A stretch of DNA of 64,000 bases from a virus, in the IMG/VR virus record IMGVR_UViG_3300032331_002067, positions 1 through 64,000 of that record; one strand, 5' to 3'. Positions 44,437-52,463 of this stretch are shown here, one piece after another (the stretch's first letter is position 1; each line of letters opens with the position of its first letter). Under the pieces are notes generated by a model. It saw nothing but the letters and a program-made list of their open reading frames with translations, did not search any database and was not told the origin of the DNA. The translations under genes were made by a program, and so were the position numbers.

Positions 44437-44646
44437 GATTATGCCTGTTATTACCTATAAGGTATAATAGATAGATTACTTTTTAAGGAGGTGATGTAGA
44501 TTGACATAAAATTTGTGGAACAAGTAGCATTATAAAATTTGCAGTAATCTTGTTTCGCAACCTTAGCAATACGCTAATACGGCTAATTGATGTGTTTGTA
44601 GATACAATCAATTTCCCGTAAAACCAAAAGTTTTAAGGAGCGAAAA
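44437..44646 (+). promoter_or_regulatory. Long structured leader and promoters of the lysin gene
   Basis: Two promoter candidates: TATAAT at 44463-44468, and TTGACA (44501-44506) with TAGCAT 18 nt on. Between them lies a perfect 11-nt Shine-Dalgarno sequence AAGGAGGTGAT (44485-44495) with no real gene behind it. Near 44577-44606 ATTGAT / ATCAAT can pair. The true ribosome site AAGGAG is at 44635. This may control timing of lysin production. Confidence 0.5.
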
Positions 44647-45315
44647 ATGAAAACTAAAAATAAAATTAAAAACATGTTGTTATGTACAGCATTAATTACA
44701 GGAATGGTTGCAACTAATGCATCAGCAAAAGTTAATACAGTTCCTACGGAAATACCTCAACTAACTTTCAGTGAACTTGGAAAGCCAAGAGCTTTGGATT
44801 TATATTGGCATAGAATGGCTCAATGTGAAACCGGAGGCGATTGGAAAAACAAAGGTCAATGGTCAGGTGGTTTAGGTATTTATAAACAAACTTGGATTGG
44901 ATATGGCGGAAAAGAATTCGCATCTAAACCAGAATTTGCAACAATAGATGAACAAATTATTATTGCAAATAGGATCTCAACTCAGGGATATCAAACCAAA
45001 AATGAGTTCCGAACATTTGAGGATAGACAAAAGAATAGACCATTCTTTAGAGAACCAGTAGGCTTTAGCGGATGGGGATGTAAAAAGAATGTTGGAAATC
45101 CTGTGTTGTTTAAAAAATTCCCTGCGAAAACATTACTTCATCAATATCATCTTGGTGAAAGAGGTTCTCTTGTTAGTAACCTTCAAAAAATTATTGGTGC
45201 AGTACCAGTAGATGGATATTATGGTCCACATACTGATTCTGTTTATAATAAGTTTATGAACAAATACAGGAAGTATCTCATTGCCGAATACGAGAAATAT
45301 AAACATCTCTCATAA
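44647..45315 (+). CDS. Secreted Rpf-type lytic transglycosylase (lysin)
   Basis: A 222-residue protein. A signal peptide (KNKIKNMLLCTALITGMVA, then NASA-KV) is followed at about residues 52-105 by the resuscitation-promoting-factor domain: WHRMAQCETGGDW, WSGGLGIYKQTW and the catalytic Glu of CETGG. The C-terminus has VPVDGYYGPHTDSVY, a peptidoglycan-binding-like repeat. It would cleave the glycan strands of an actinobacterial wall. The signal peptide suggests export by the host. Confidence 0.88.
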   Translation: MKTKNKIKNMLLCTALITGMVATNASAKVNTVPTEIPQLTFSELGKPRALDLYWHRMAQCETGGDWKNKGQWSGGLGIYKQTWIGYGGKEFASKPEFATIDEQIIIANRISTQGYQTKNEFRTFEDRQKNRPFFREPVGFSGWGCKKNVGNPVLFKKFPAKTLLHQYHLGERGSLVSNLQKIIGAVPVDGYYGPHTDSVYNKFMNKYRKYLIAEYEKYKHLS

Positions 45316-45399
45316 GTAAGCAATAAGTAGCGGTTGATTGATACCGTAAAACCTCATGCCTGACATATGTGTGAATAAATTCAATCAATATGTCATTCA
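45316..45399 (+). other. Intergenic stretch before tRNA-Arg
   Basis: Contains an inverted repeat TGACATA / TATGTCA (about 45361-45397) directly ahead of the tRNA, possibly a processing hairpin. No gene seen. Confidence 0.4.
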
Positions 45400-45471
45400 G
45401 CTTCTATAGTTAAAGGGATATAACTACGGACTTCTAATCCGTTATTTTAGGTTCGAATCCTAATGGAAGCA
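45400..45471 (+). tRNA. tRNA-Arg (anticodon TCT)
   Basis: A complete cloverleaf: 7-bp acceptor GCTTCTA / TGGAAGC (one G-U), D stem GTTA/TAAC, anticodon stem ACGGA/TCCGT with loop CTTCTAA, 4-nt variable loop, T stem TTAGG/CCTAA with TTCGAAT. The anticodon at 45433-45435 reads AGA, a codon used heavily in these genes and rare in most actinobacteria. CCA is not encoded. Confidence 0.96.
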
Positions 45472-45473
45472 CT

Positions 45474-45529
45474 AAGAGATTAAGTATAGGTCGTTATTGG
45501 ATATTCCTTCCTATACTTAATCTCTTTTT
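45474..45529 (+). terminator. Intrinsic terminator after tRNA-Arg
   Basis: A 17-bp perfect stem AAGAGATTAAGTATAGG with its complement, 19-nt loop, then T5. Confidence 0.9.
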
Positions 45530-45565
45530 CTATACCCAAAAACAAGTAAAGAAAGGCATAAAGAT

Positions 45566-45628
45566 TTGAGCGCATACTCAATTTATCCAAAAAGTAAACC
45601 TAAACAAGATGGCGTAAAGCTAAAAGGA
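45566..45628 (+). repeat. Dyad/GGCG repeat, plus-strand copy at 45.6 kb
   Basis: A perfect dyad TTGAG-CGCATA-CTCAA, then 28 nt with AAAAAGTAAACCTAAACAAG, then GGCGTAAAGC and AAAAGGA as ribosome site of the gene at 45634. Over 60 nt it matches the copy at 37064 closely. Confidence 0.7.
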
Positions 45629-45633
45629 AAAAA

Positions 45634-46050
45634 ATGACGAACAATCATATTAAAAGAAAACAGTTTATAGAAGCTGCTCAAAAGTTATGTAATCCAATTG
45701 TGGAATTGACTATTGCTTGGCAAGAGTTATCTAGTGAAGATAATGGAGAGACATCAATTGATTATCCATTTATTGGATCTTTTGATGAATGGGTTTATTC
45801 TTACAATGAATGGCTAGATAAGTTAGAAGAGAAGTTCTCGATAAAAACAGATGATTTCAAACCAACAATTACGGTTAAAGATTTGAAAACAATTTTGGAT
45901 AAATTAGATGATGACATTCAGATAGTTATACGAGATGAAAAATCAGATTGGTGGTTGAACATTGAATCACTTGAATTACCAGATGAAGATAATGGAAGCT
46001 TCACACTTACATTTAATCCAAAAGACAATTTTGATAACAGACAATTCTAA
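45634..46050 (+). CDS. Hypothetical acidic protein
   Basis: A 138-residue protein. Its C-terminal part (TVKDLKTILDKLDDDIQIVI, then WWLNIESLELPDEDN) has the alpha/beta form of small phage proteins seen elsewhere. First gene behind the repeat leader. Confidence 0.55.
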   Translation: MTNNHIKRKQFIEAAQKLCNPIVELTIAWQELSSEDNGETSIDYPFIGSFDEWVYSYNEWLDKLEEKFSIKTDDFKPTITVKDLKTILDKLDDDIQIVIRDEKSDWWLNIESLELPDEDNGSFTLTFNPKDNFDNRQF

Positions 46051-46063
46051 AGAAAGAAATAAG

Positions 46064-46321
46064 ATGAGAACAAATATGAGCTGGTCAAATGATGATATTG
46101 AAGTACAAGATCATTATATTGAGACAGAGAACTATGAAGCATTAGCAATTTTCCATGCAGATTGTGCAAGTCAATTAATGCTGTCAATGAAACCAAAAGA
46201 AGGTGTATTTTATAACACGACTCCTTTCCCTTTTATTGAAGCACAAATTCATGCACAACTATCAACAACATTTGCAACACTTGCAATTAGTAGAGGAGTA
46301 GAAACCAATGAGAAAAAGTAA
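46064..46321 (+). CDS. Hypothetical protein
   Basis: An 85-residue helical protein (YEALAIFHADCASQLMLSM, AQLSTTFATLAISRG). Overlaps the next gene by 14 nt. Function unknown. Confidence 0.5.
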   Translation: MRTNMSWSNDDIEVQDHYIETENYEALAIFHADCASQLMLSMKPKEGVFYNTTPFPFIEAQIHAQLSTTFATLAISRGVETNEKK

Positions 46322-46511
46322 AATGGTAAAGCTAATCATTGAAGCAATTCAAAGACCCGGAGAAGATTATACAGATGGAGAATGTATGGATGAAGTTATC
46401 CAAATTGTAGAGAAAGCCGGTTATGACTTTAAATGGGATGAATGGCATAAATCACAAGATAAGAGTGCTGGTTATAGATTAATGCCAGTATCAGAATACA
46501 GGAGAGATTAA
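46308..46511 (+). CDS. Hypothetical protein
   Basis: A 67-residue protein with a helix ECMDEVIQIVEKAGYDFKWD. The next gene starts directly after its stop. Function unknown. Confidence 0.5.
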   Translation: MRKSKMVKLIIEAIQRPGEDYTDGECMDEVIQIVEKAGYDFKWDEWHKSQDKSAGYRLMPVSEYRRD

Positions 46512-46658
46512 ATGAGTAATGATGCTTATTTTGAAGCAGCAATGGATAATTATGAAGAGGAAGATGATGAGTATGAATCGGAAGATATTGATGAAGATGA
46601 AGAAGAAGGTTATTGCCCAGCCTGTGGTTTTCCAAATTGCAGCGGATTTTGTTTATAG
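46512..46658 (+). CDS. Very acidic protein with zinc knuckle
   Basis: A 48-residue protein. Some 20 of the first 32 residues are Asp/Glu, followed by CPACGFPNCSGFC, a compact four-Cys knuckle. An acidic, DNA-mimic-like segment on a zinc knuckle is a possible inhibitor design, but no target is evident. Confidence 0.5.
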   Translation: MSNDAYFEAAMDNYEEEDDEYESEDIDEDEEEGYCPACGFPNCSGFCL

Positions 46659-46670
46659 GAAGGAAACATT

Positions 46671-46877
46671 ATGACTAAGTACAAGATATACGAATTATAC
46701 AATTATACATTGACTTACAATGTTGAAGCAGAAAGCGAAGAACAAGCAATAGAGCTAATGCAAGATGATCCTTATGAATATAGGGATTTTGAATTAGAAG
46801 ATAACGAAGAACACAATATGGTTTATAGGATTATAGAGAAAGTAGTAGAAAATGAAGAAGCTATTCGTAGTAACTAG
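46671..46877 (+). CDS. Small beta-alpha protein, family member 1
   Basis: A 68-residue protein (YNVEAESEEQAIELMQDD). It shares the YxVEAExExxAIE pattern with the overlapping next gene and, more weakly, with those at 48847 and 50585. Function unknown. Confidence 0.5.
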   Translation: MTKYKIYELYNYTLTYNVEAESEEQAIELMQDDPYEYRDFELEDNEEHNMVYRIIEKVVENEEAIRSN

Positions 46878-47034
46878 GTTTTATCATTATGCAGAAATGT
46901 ATGATGTTGAAGCTGAAACAGAAAAAGAAGCAATTGAAAAATTAGAAGAAGGATTCTTGAGTGGTGAATTTGATGAGCCAGATGATATCTATCAAGAGTT
47001 TGATTTTTATGAAGCACAGGAGATAACAAAATGA
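46852..47034 (+). CDS. Small beta-alpha protein, family member 2
   Basis: A 60-residue protein (YDVEAETEKEAIEKLEEG), a tandem paralogue of the gene before it, which it overlaps by 26 nt. ATGA overlap with the next gene. Confidence 0.5.
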   Translation: MKKLFVVTRFYHYAEMYDVEAETEKEAIEKLEEGFLSGEFDEPDDIYQEFDFYEAQEITK

Positions 47035-47318
47035 ATTCAATAGAAGCACTAGAAATATACCAAAAGATTGCAAGAGCAGATTGGTATTACAACTATTGTG
47101 ATGATTATGGTGCATTTTTAAAAGGTCAGGCTTCTTGCAGTGCTGTTAAATCTTTTATTGATAAAAGAGAATGGTCACAAGATGATGTTGAAATGATTAG
47201 AAATGAAGCAATGAACGCAATTGCATTAGATACAAGAAGTGATGAAGAATCGAAGAATAAAAGAGTTACTTGGTGGAATGAAAAGATCGACCAATTATTT
47301 AAAGGGAAAGTACAATGA
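47031..47318 (+). CDS. Hypothetical protein, ADW-type paralogue 1
   Basis: A 95-residue protein with ALEIYQKIARADWYYNYCDDY. The gene at 47832 has AIDWSIKIRDADWNYHYIDDY, so the two are paralogues flanking one gene. Function unknown. Confidence 0.55.
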   Translation: MNSIEALEIYQKIARADWYYNYCDDYGAFLKGQASCSAVKSFIDKREWSQDDVEMIRNEAMNAIALDTRSDEESKNKRVTWWNEKIDQLFKGKVQ

Positions 47319-47827
47319 CATTAATTACAAACGATTATGAAGCATTTGTGTTCATCAAAAATCATTTGCTTACGCAAAATGCAAAATCAATAGAAGACAA
47401 TGGTGATTGTTTATATCGAGGATATTCTCAAGAAAAAATTAATGAATTGAGAGATAGTGCTCATATTCTTGCCAAAGAAGAGTATGACATTGAGGAAGTT
47501 GGTTCATCATATTTTGATGATACTTACAATGATATTTTTCGTGAACTTGTACTTCAAACAGTTCCTGACGCAATGTGTGCAGTGGGTTGTATTGTTTTAG
47601 ATGACTTTTATGATTCCGAAATGGAAGGAAAAACAATTGAGTTTGAAGAATATGTTTGGGACTCTGTTGTTAAATCAAATCCTGCTTGGAAAATGACGGA
47701 ATCATCATATCGTTTGCTACAGAAATTGCAATCTATTCACGATACACATGAAGTAGATAGCTGGGAAGTTAATCTATCTCTATTGAATGTACAATTTGAT
47801 AAATACGGTGACTACACAGGAAGATAA
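47315..47827 (+). CDS. Hypothetical protein
   Basis: A 170-residue acidic alpha/beta protein (NELRDSAHILAKEEYDIEEV). It lies between the two ADW-type paralogues. No family recognised. Confidence 0.5.
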   Translation: MTLITNDYEAFVFIKNHLLTQNAKSIEDNGDCLYRGYSQEKINELRDSAHILAKEEYDIEEVGSSYFDDTYNDIFRELVLQTVPDAMCAVGCIVLDDFYDSEMEGKTIEFEEYVWDSVVKSNPAWKMTESSYRLLQKLQSIHDTHEVDSWEVNLSLLNVQFDKYGDYTGR

Positions 47828-47831
47828 TGAA

Positions 47832-48098
47832 ATGATTACAGAAAAACAAGCCATTGATTGGTCAATTAAAATTAGAGATGCAGATTGGAATTATCATTAT
47901 ATTGATGATTATGTATCTTGGAATAGAGGTAGAGAAGAATGTCTTAGTGTCTACAATGACGCAAAAATAGCAAAACTTACTGATGATGATATTCAATTAG
48001 TTGTTGATGTCTTTCTTTCAGCAAGACAAACCAATACAGAAGAATATATCCAGACACAAACACAATTCATTACAGATATTTTTACAAGGAGTAGATAA
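47832..48098 (+). CDS. Hypothetical protein, ADW-type paralogue 2
   Basis: An 88-residue protein, paralogue of 47031 (shared KI-x-x-ADW-x-Y-x-Y-x-DDY). TAATG-coupled to the next gene. Function unknown. Confidence 0.55.
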   Translation: MITEKQAIDWSIKIRDADWNYHYIDDYVSWNRGREECLSVYNDAKIAKLTDDDIQLVVDVFLSARQTNTEEYIQTQTQFITDIFTRSR

Positions 48099-48247
48099 TG
48101 GAAAACGAACAGTCAAAAAATAAAAATAGTCGGTTCTCAAATAAACTTGATGCCGACCCAGTTGATTTTGGATTTACAAGGTCTGAAATTATGAAAATCC
48201 GTGGCTATGAACCAAAGAAAAAGAAAGCAAAAAAGAATGGAAACTGA
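48098..48247 (+). CDS. Small basic protein
   Basis: A 49-residue protein with a lysine-rich end (EPKKKKAKKNGN). Overlaps the next gene by 11 nt. Possibly nucleic-acid-binding. Confidence 0.45.
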   Translation: MENEQSKNKNSRFSNKLDADPVDFGFTRSEIMKIRGYEPKKKKAKKNGN

Positions 48248-48467
48248 CGATGAAGTGTTCCCTGAACGAATCAATGTAATGAAAGTTATTACATATGATG
48301 TTGAAGGCATTAGACAACAGATTGTTGCAGATAATGGAGAAGTAACTTTAGAAGAAGTTATGGACAGAATATATCTTTATGCAAAAGATGACTTTAGCTG
48401 TGGCTGGGGTCATGAAGCAAATATAAGAGATCTTATTTTTACAGATGAGAACGGAGAAGAGTACTGA
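48237..48467 (+). CDS. Hypothetical acidic protein
   Basis: A 76-residue protein (VIADNGEVTLEEVMDRIYLY-like core). The stop overlaps the next ATG (TGATGG). Function unknown. Confidence 0.45.
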   Translation: METDDEVFPERINVMKVITYDVEGIRQQIVADNGEVTLEEVMDRIYLYAKDDFSCGWGHEANIRDLIFTDENGEEY

Positions 48468-48649
48468 TGGAAATTGAAGACATTAGCCAAGATGTTTATT
48501 TTGCATTTGGTGAGGATTGGGCAACTGTTTATTATCAAGATAGAGCTGTTCAAAAGTTTAGCGGAAGCGATTCCTTTGATAAAGCAAAACAACTAGCTGA
48601 CCGTTTTAGTAGGTTAGGTAATACTTTGGAGGTAAGAGATGTTAGTTAA
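48467..48649 (+). CDS. Hypothetical protein
   Basis: A 60-residue protein (YFAFGEDWATVYYQDRAVQK), overlapping both neighbours. Function unknown. Confidence 0.45.
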   Translation: MEIEDISQDVYFAFGEDWATVYYQDRAVQKFSGSDSFDKAKQLADRFSRLGNTLEVRDVS

Positions 48650-48854
48650 ATACACAATTCATAGAATTGATACACCAAAACTTGCAATTAAAAATCACTG
48701 GACTGATGAAGCTAGTGAATACTGGAATAATGAAGATGGTTGGGGTCATAAATCAACTGCAACCGTCTTTGAGGATAAATATTACAATCTTCCATTAGAT
48801 GGAGAATGGGTTGAAATTTATATAAATGAGCCAGTAGGAGAATACAGTGCTTAA
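48639..48854 (+). CDS. Hypothetical protein
   Basis: A 71-residue protein, Trp-rich (KNHWTDEASEYWNNEDGWGH), with GGAGG before the ATG. Overlaps the next gene by 8 nt. Confidence 0.45.
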   Translation: MLVKYTIHRIDTPKLAIKNHWTDEASEYWNNEDGWGHKSTATVFEDKYYNLPLDGEWVEIYINEPVGEYSA

Positions 48855-49038
48855 AACATACACAGTAACAGCAACCGGAACATATTTTATTCAGGCAGCT
48901 AATGAAATTGAAGCCCAAGACATTATCTACGAAGCAATGTTAGGCAATGGAGATACCAGTATTTTAGGTTGGGGCGAAATTCATTACGACATGAAAACAG
49001 TAGAGGGTTTTCATACAACTATAGAAAGGGTTGATTAG
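48847..49038 (+). CDS. Small beta-alpha protein, family member 3
   Basis: A 63-residue protein with a GTG start behind AGGAG. YTVTATGTYFIQAANEIEAQ has the beta-alpha form of 46671 and 46852. Function unknown. Confidence 0.45.
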   Translation: MLKTYTVTATGTYFIQAANEIEAQDIIYEAMLGNGDTSILGWGEIHYDMKTVEGFHTTIERVD

Positions 49039-49040
49039 AA

Positions 49041-49298
49041 ATGGCTCATTATTATTACTTGGTTTATTTTGACGAGGAAACAAAAGAATGGATTCACGAT
49101 GTTGATTCAGAAGAAATTCGCCTAGAAGGTAAGACTATTTGGAATACTGAAACGGAAGAATGGGAAAGTGGATACCTTGGAGATGGTATCTGGAATGATA
49201 AACAAGACAAGACTGATGAGATTATGAATGATGGACTTCAATATCTAAATCGTATCTCAGCAGTTTGGCATCTAAAAAAGGAAAAAAATGGAAACTGA
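49041..49298 (+). CDS. Hypothetical protein
   Basis: An 85-residue acidic protein (YYYLVYFDEETKEWIHDVDS). Overlaps the next gene by 11 nt. Confidence 0.45.
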   Translation: MAHYYYLVYFDEETKEWIHDVDSEEIRLEGKTIWNTETEEWESGYLGDGIWNDKQDKTDEIMNDGLQYLNRISAVWHLKKEKNGN

Positions 49299-49707
49299 TT
49301 ATAAAACAGAGTTCAAGTTTGAATATACAAATACATGCACCTGCACATTCTATGACGAAGATAAAGATGAATATCTTGAATCATCAGATTGTTATGGAGA
49401 TTGTTGGGAATTTGTATTAGAAGACTTTAGTAATATCACAAAGAGTTTGTTTGATAAAAATGACACTCTGTGGTGGAAAGTATCTAATTTGAGATTATGG
49501 AATGGAGATACTTCAGGATTTGCTCACGCAGATACGCCGGCAAAGTTAATCCAAGCTATGACAGTAAATAGCTCTTGGACAATTACAGGAATAGTAATGG
49601 ATGATCATATTGAATATTCATTATCTCATCATGATGCCCCAACGGGAAGTAATACTCTATTATCAATTGTTACAGAAGAAGAAAGAGAAGAATGGGGGTT
49701 GTACTGA
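49288..49707 (+). CDS. Hypothetical protein
   Basis: A 139-residue protein with several Cys near the N-terminus (TCTCTF, DCYGDCW) and beta-rich C-terminal half. The next ATG overlaps the stop. Function unknown. Confidence 0.5.
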   Translation: METDYKTEFKFEYTNTCTCTFYDEDKDEYLESSDCYGDCWEFVLEDFSNITKSLFDKNDTLWWKVSNLRLWNGDTSGFAHADTPAKLIQAMTVNSSWTITGIVMDDHIEYSLSHHDAPTGSNTLLSIVTEEEREEWGLY

Positions 49708-50108
49708 TGAAATTTGATATTGAATGGCTAACCGAGAATGAGCCGAAACAAAGAACTGATGTTTTCTATTGTGAAGGTTATCACCATAGTCCAGTTTGTT
49801 TTATAACCGGGAATAAAAGAAAAGTTTTAATCTCTTGTGATGGTGAAATGACAATTAGATATAAGCATAGTGTCTTGAAAAACTTTTGGGACTTATTAGG
49901 TCATGGTATCAAAACAGATTCAGATTTAAAAAAGTTAGATCATGATAATTATGATGATGAACCTTGGTTTGCAGCCTATGACATTACTAATAATTATGAT
50001 GAAGTAGCAGGACATGAGACTTATGATGATTTAGGAATCATTGAAGGAAATCTTGATGAAATGATCAAGCTAGTAAAAGAATATCTTATAAAAGGAGAAT
50101 ACAGATGA
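49707..50108 (+). CDS. Hypothetical acidic protein
   Basis: A 133-residue alpha/beta protein (CFITGNKRKVLISCDGEMTIRY). ATG overlaps the upstream TGA; 4-nt overlap with the next gene. Confidence 0.5.
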   Translation: MKFDIEWLTENEPKQRTDVFYCEGYHHSPVCFITGNKRKVLISCDGEMTIRYKHSVLKNFWDLLGHGIKTDSDLKKLDHDNYDDEPWFAAYDITNNYDEVAGHETYDDLGIIEGNLDEMIKLVKEYLIKGEYR

Positions 50109-50443
50109 AAGCAATATTAATAACACCGGAAAATGAAATTGAAGTCCTTGATGAGGACTTTGATCTCAAGACAATTCAAAGCTATTTGGGAGGCTGGATT
50201 GAAGTTGTAAACTTTGGTCCGGATAATCCACATTTCTTTGCTTATATTAACGAAGAAGGAAAACTCAATGGTTTGCCAGAAAATGAGATTGTAACTACAT
50301 TTTGGTATAACTCAGGACAGCAGATTTTATTGGGAGATGTCATTGTAGGAAATGCATTGTTTTTTGGTCAAGTAGATGATGAGGGGAATGAGACAGATGT
50401 TCCTGATGATTTGATTGAGTTCTTTCGGATGATAAGAAAATGA
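50105..50443 (+). CDS. DUF3846-like protein
   Basis: A 112-residue protein. LKTIQSYLGGWIEVVNFGP, then AYINEEGKLNGLPENEIVTT and ILLGDVIVGNALFFG follow the DUF3846 pattern found in many phages and mobile elements. Role unknown; related domains have been linked to ArdA-like or regulatory small proteins only loosely. Confidence 0.7.
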   Translation: MKAILITPENEIEVLDEDFDLKTIQSYLGGWIEVVNFGPDNPHFFAYINEEGKLNGLPENEIVTTFWYNSGQQILLGDVIVGNALFFGQVDDEGNETDVPDDLIEFFRMIRK

Positions 50444-50598
50444 GTAATAATGAACCATTTGAGTGGGGTATTCTTTGCACAAAATGCGAAGGACAAGCTG
50501 TGCCATTAGGCAAAATTGGCGACCTCAATTATTATAAATGCACAGATTGCGGAATGGATTACGCATACGAACATAGGGAATATAATGAAAAAGTATAG
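50440..50598 (+). CDS. Small zinc-ribbon protein
   Basis: A 52-residue protein, CTKC at residues 13-16 and CTDC at 34-37, a zinc ribbon. ATGA overlap upstream and 14 nt overlap with the next gene. Confidence 0.55.
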   Translation: MSNNEPFEWGILCTKCEGQAVPLGKIGDLNYYKCTDCGMDYAYEHREYNEKV

Positions 50599-50731
50599 AA
50601 TAAGCGTATGGGCTTGTATTGAAGTTGAAGCTAAAGATTTAGAAGATGCATTAGATCAAGCACACGATGCAGTCATAGGCTGTAATATAAAAACAAACGA
50701 ATTTGAATTCGAAGCAGAAGAAATAGATTAG
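50585..50731 (+). CDS. Small beta-alpha protein, family member 4
   Basis: A 48-residue protein (YRISVWACIEVEAKDLEDAL) of the same beta-alpha type as 46671. Function unknown. Confidence 0.45.
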   Translation: MKKYRISVWACIEVEAKDLEDALDQAHDAVIGCNIKTNEFEFEAEEID

Positions 50732-50743
50732 AAAGAAAATAAA

Positions 50744-51229
50744 ATGTCATTAAATTGGTCAACACAAAAAGTAGAATACTTTAAACAAAACCCAGACGAG
50801 CTTTGGGTAAAGTATCGTAAAGGAACACCTGAAGAATACGAAGATGTAAATGCTGAAACAAAAGCGTTGATTTTTGGCTCAATGGCTCTTGGGCTTGGAA
50901 GTATTACAGAAAAAAATGCTTCCGAATGGTATGCAAGATGGAAAATGTATGAGAAATATGATGGATTTTCATTGTATGCTATGTTCAAAGAAGATGGCAC
51001 ATATGAAGACATCTATTTAACCCCAGAAGTTATCCTAAAGCATATTGGATTAGGTATGAATGTTTCTGACGAAACAACAGCAAATTGGTGCAAGCGTTTT
51101 AGTAAGCCTAGATATAAAGAAGAAACTGACCGACCTACTTTTGTTCAAGCAAAAGCTATGGTTATTGTTTTGAAAATGGAATTTGATTCCTTAATCAAAG
51201 ATCTCAATAAAGAAATGGAGACAGTATAA
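50744..51229 (+). CDS. Hypothetical protein
   Basis: A 161-residue protein, helical, with a charged C-terminus (VLKMEFDSLIKDLNKEME). TAATG-coupled to the next gene. No family recognised. Confidence 0.5.
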   Translation: MSLNWSTQKVEYFKQNPDELWVKYRKGTPEEYEDVNAETKALIFGSMALGLGSITEKNASEWYARWKMYEKYDGFSLYAMFKEDGTYEDIYLTPEVILKHIGLGMNVSDETTANWCKRFSKPRYKEETDRPTFVQAKAMVIVLKMEFDSLIKDLNKEMETV

Positions 51230-51444
51230 TGGCGGGTAAGAAACCAGCTAAAGTTAATTCAGCTACACAGAAAGAAAAGGTAACGATACAGCCCGGAAAA
51301 GCTGTAAAGTATCTTAGTTTAGTAAAAGGTGCAAATCCTTTCGTCTGTCCTACTTGTAATCGTAATCTATTTAAAGGGATTCTTTATGAGCACGATAATA
51401 AGACATACTGCAAGCGTACCTGTATCCCAAAAGTGGAGGCATAG
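51229..51444 (+). CDS. Small basic zinc protein
   Basis: A 71-residue protein: lysine-rich N-terminus, then CPTCNRNLFKG and CKRTC, a zinc ribbon. One of few basic proteins in this region, so DNA or RNA binding is possible. Confidence 0.55.
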   Translation: MAGKKPAKVNSATQKEKVTIQPGKAVKYLSLVKGANPFVCPTCNRNLFKGILYEHDNKTYCKRTCIPKVEA

Positions 51445-51446
51445 TA

Positions 51447-51731
51447 ATGAATTTAGGAAGCCTTAGTATCTTTAGAAACTCTCTTCAAATCAGAGAGTTT
51501 GCTAGAGGATATATTGCAGCAATGCCATTACAAAACAAATACCAAGATGAATATGATGAATGGCATGCATTCTCTGATGATATCGATATTAACTTCTATG
51601 TTATAGATGGATACATTAGGGCAACGGCTTATAAAGTCATTGATTCAATGATAGATACAGATCAAGAAGAATTGATCTACGAAGAAAAACTACTACTCAA
51701 ACAACTAATCAAGAAAGAAACCTATAAATGA
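51447..51731 (+). CDS. Hypothetical protein
   Basis: A 94-residue alpha/beta protein (REFARGYIAAMPLQNKYQDEYDE). 4-nt overlap with the next gene. Confidence 0.5.
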   Translation: MNLGSLSIFRNSLQIREFARGYIAAMPLQNKYQDEYDEWHAFSDDIDINFYVIDGYIRATAYKVIDSMIDTDQEELIYEEKLLLKQLIKKETYK

Positions 51732-51997
51732 GTAAAACAAAGAACCTAAAGACAACGACAGAATTTCCATGTGGTCAAATGATTACAACAGTCAGAACCA
51801 TGACTGATAAAGAAATGTTGGAAGAAGGTTGGGAGCGTAGGCATTATGAAAGCGTGAACCCAACTTGTTTTGTATTATCTGATGGATCTATTCTTTATCC
51901 TTCTTGTGATGAAGAAGGTAACGGACCGGGAATGTTTTTTGGAATAGTTGATGGAAGCCATATTGCTATCTCTTTAACAGAGAAAATTAGCTCATAA
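51728..51997 (+). CDS. Hypothetical protein
   Basis: An 89-residue protein (TMTDKEMLEEGWERRHYES, then CFVLSDGSILYPSCDEEGN). Similar LSDGSxLxPS segments are common in phage proteins of unknown role. Confidence 0.5.
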   Translation: MSKTKNLKTTTEFPCGQMITTVRTMTDKEMLEEGWERRHYESVNPTCFVLSDGSILYPSCDEEGNGPGMFFGIVDGSHIAISLTEKISS

Positions 51998-52064
51998 AGT
52001 TGAGATTAATTGTCCTAATACAATAGGATAATTGTCATAAGGATTATATAAAGAAAGGAGGGGT

Positions 52065-52130
52065 ATGCGTAAATCGTGTACCTCTCCTTTTATAATCCAT
52101 TACAGAGCCTCTGAGTGGGCTATGAAGTAA
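52065..52130 (+). CDS. Very short possible gene (21 residues)
   Basis: A 21-codon frame behind a near-ideal ribosome site (AAAGGAGG, 5 nt before the ATG). It may be a leader peptide for the next genes. Weakly supported. Confidence 0.3.
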   Translation: MRKSCTSPFIIHYRASEWAMK

Positions 52131-52147
52131 AGCTGGAAGGAGCTTTA

Positions 52148-52222
52148 ATGAGGATATTAATTCAATACGGACTCATAGGATTAGCTATGTTTCTAATTTA
52201 TACATTTGTCAAAGGAGACTGA
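52148..52222 (+). CDS. Tiny membrane peptide
   Basis: A 24-residue peptide, almost wholly hydrophobic (ILIQYGLIGLAMFLIYTF) with GAAGGAG before the ATG. Could be a toxin-like or accessory lysis peptide. Speculative. Confidence 0.4.
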   Translation: MRILIQYGLIGLAMFLIYTFVKGD

Positions 52223-52223
52223 C

Positions 52224-52463
52224 ATGAAGAAAAATCCAATGGTGAAGGTAAAACTAAGCCGATTAGATCTCGAAATCTTAGGCGAAGCCTTAGTTGAATC
52301 AGAGAGGGTTGTTCACATACTTGGTGATGAAGAATATATCGCTAGGTATAACCATATTGCCGATGTGATAGCTGACCGAATGGTAAATCTTTATAAAAAG
52401 AGAGAAAAAGCCAAAAAGCGTAGATTCCGGTATCAGAAAGTAAGGTTTGGACTATGGGGCTAG
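52224..52463 (+). CDS. Small basic helical protein
   Basis: A 79-residue protein with AAAGGAGA. C-terminus KKREKAKKRRFRYQKVRFG is strongly basic, suggesting nucleic acid binding. Overlaps the next gene by 10 nt. Confidence 0.5.
   Translation: MKKNPMVKVKLSRLDLEILGEALVESERVVHILGDEEYIARYNHIADVIADRMVNLYKKREKAKKRRFRYQKVRFGLWG

Noticed and set aside
44437-44646. ydaO (c-di-AMP) riboswitch upstream of the Rpf-type gene
   Set aside because: Known before actinobacterial rpf genes, but the conserved core segments of that riboswitch could not be found in this leader.
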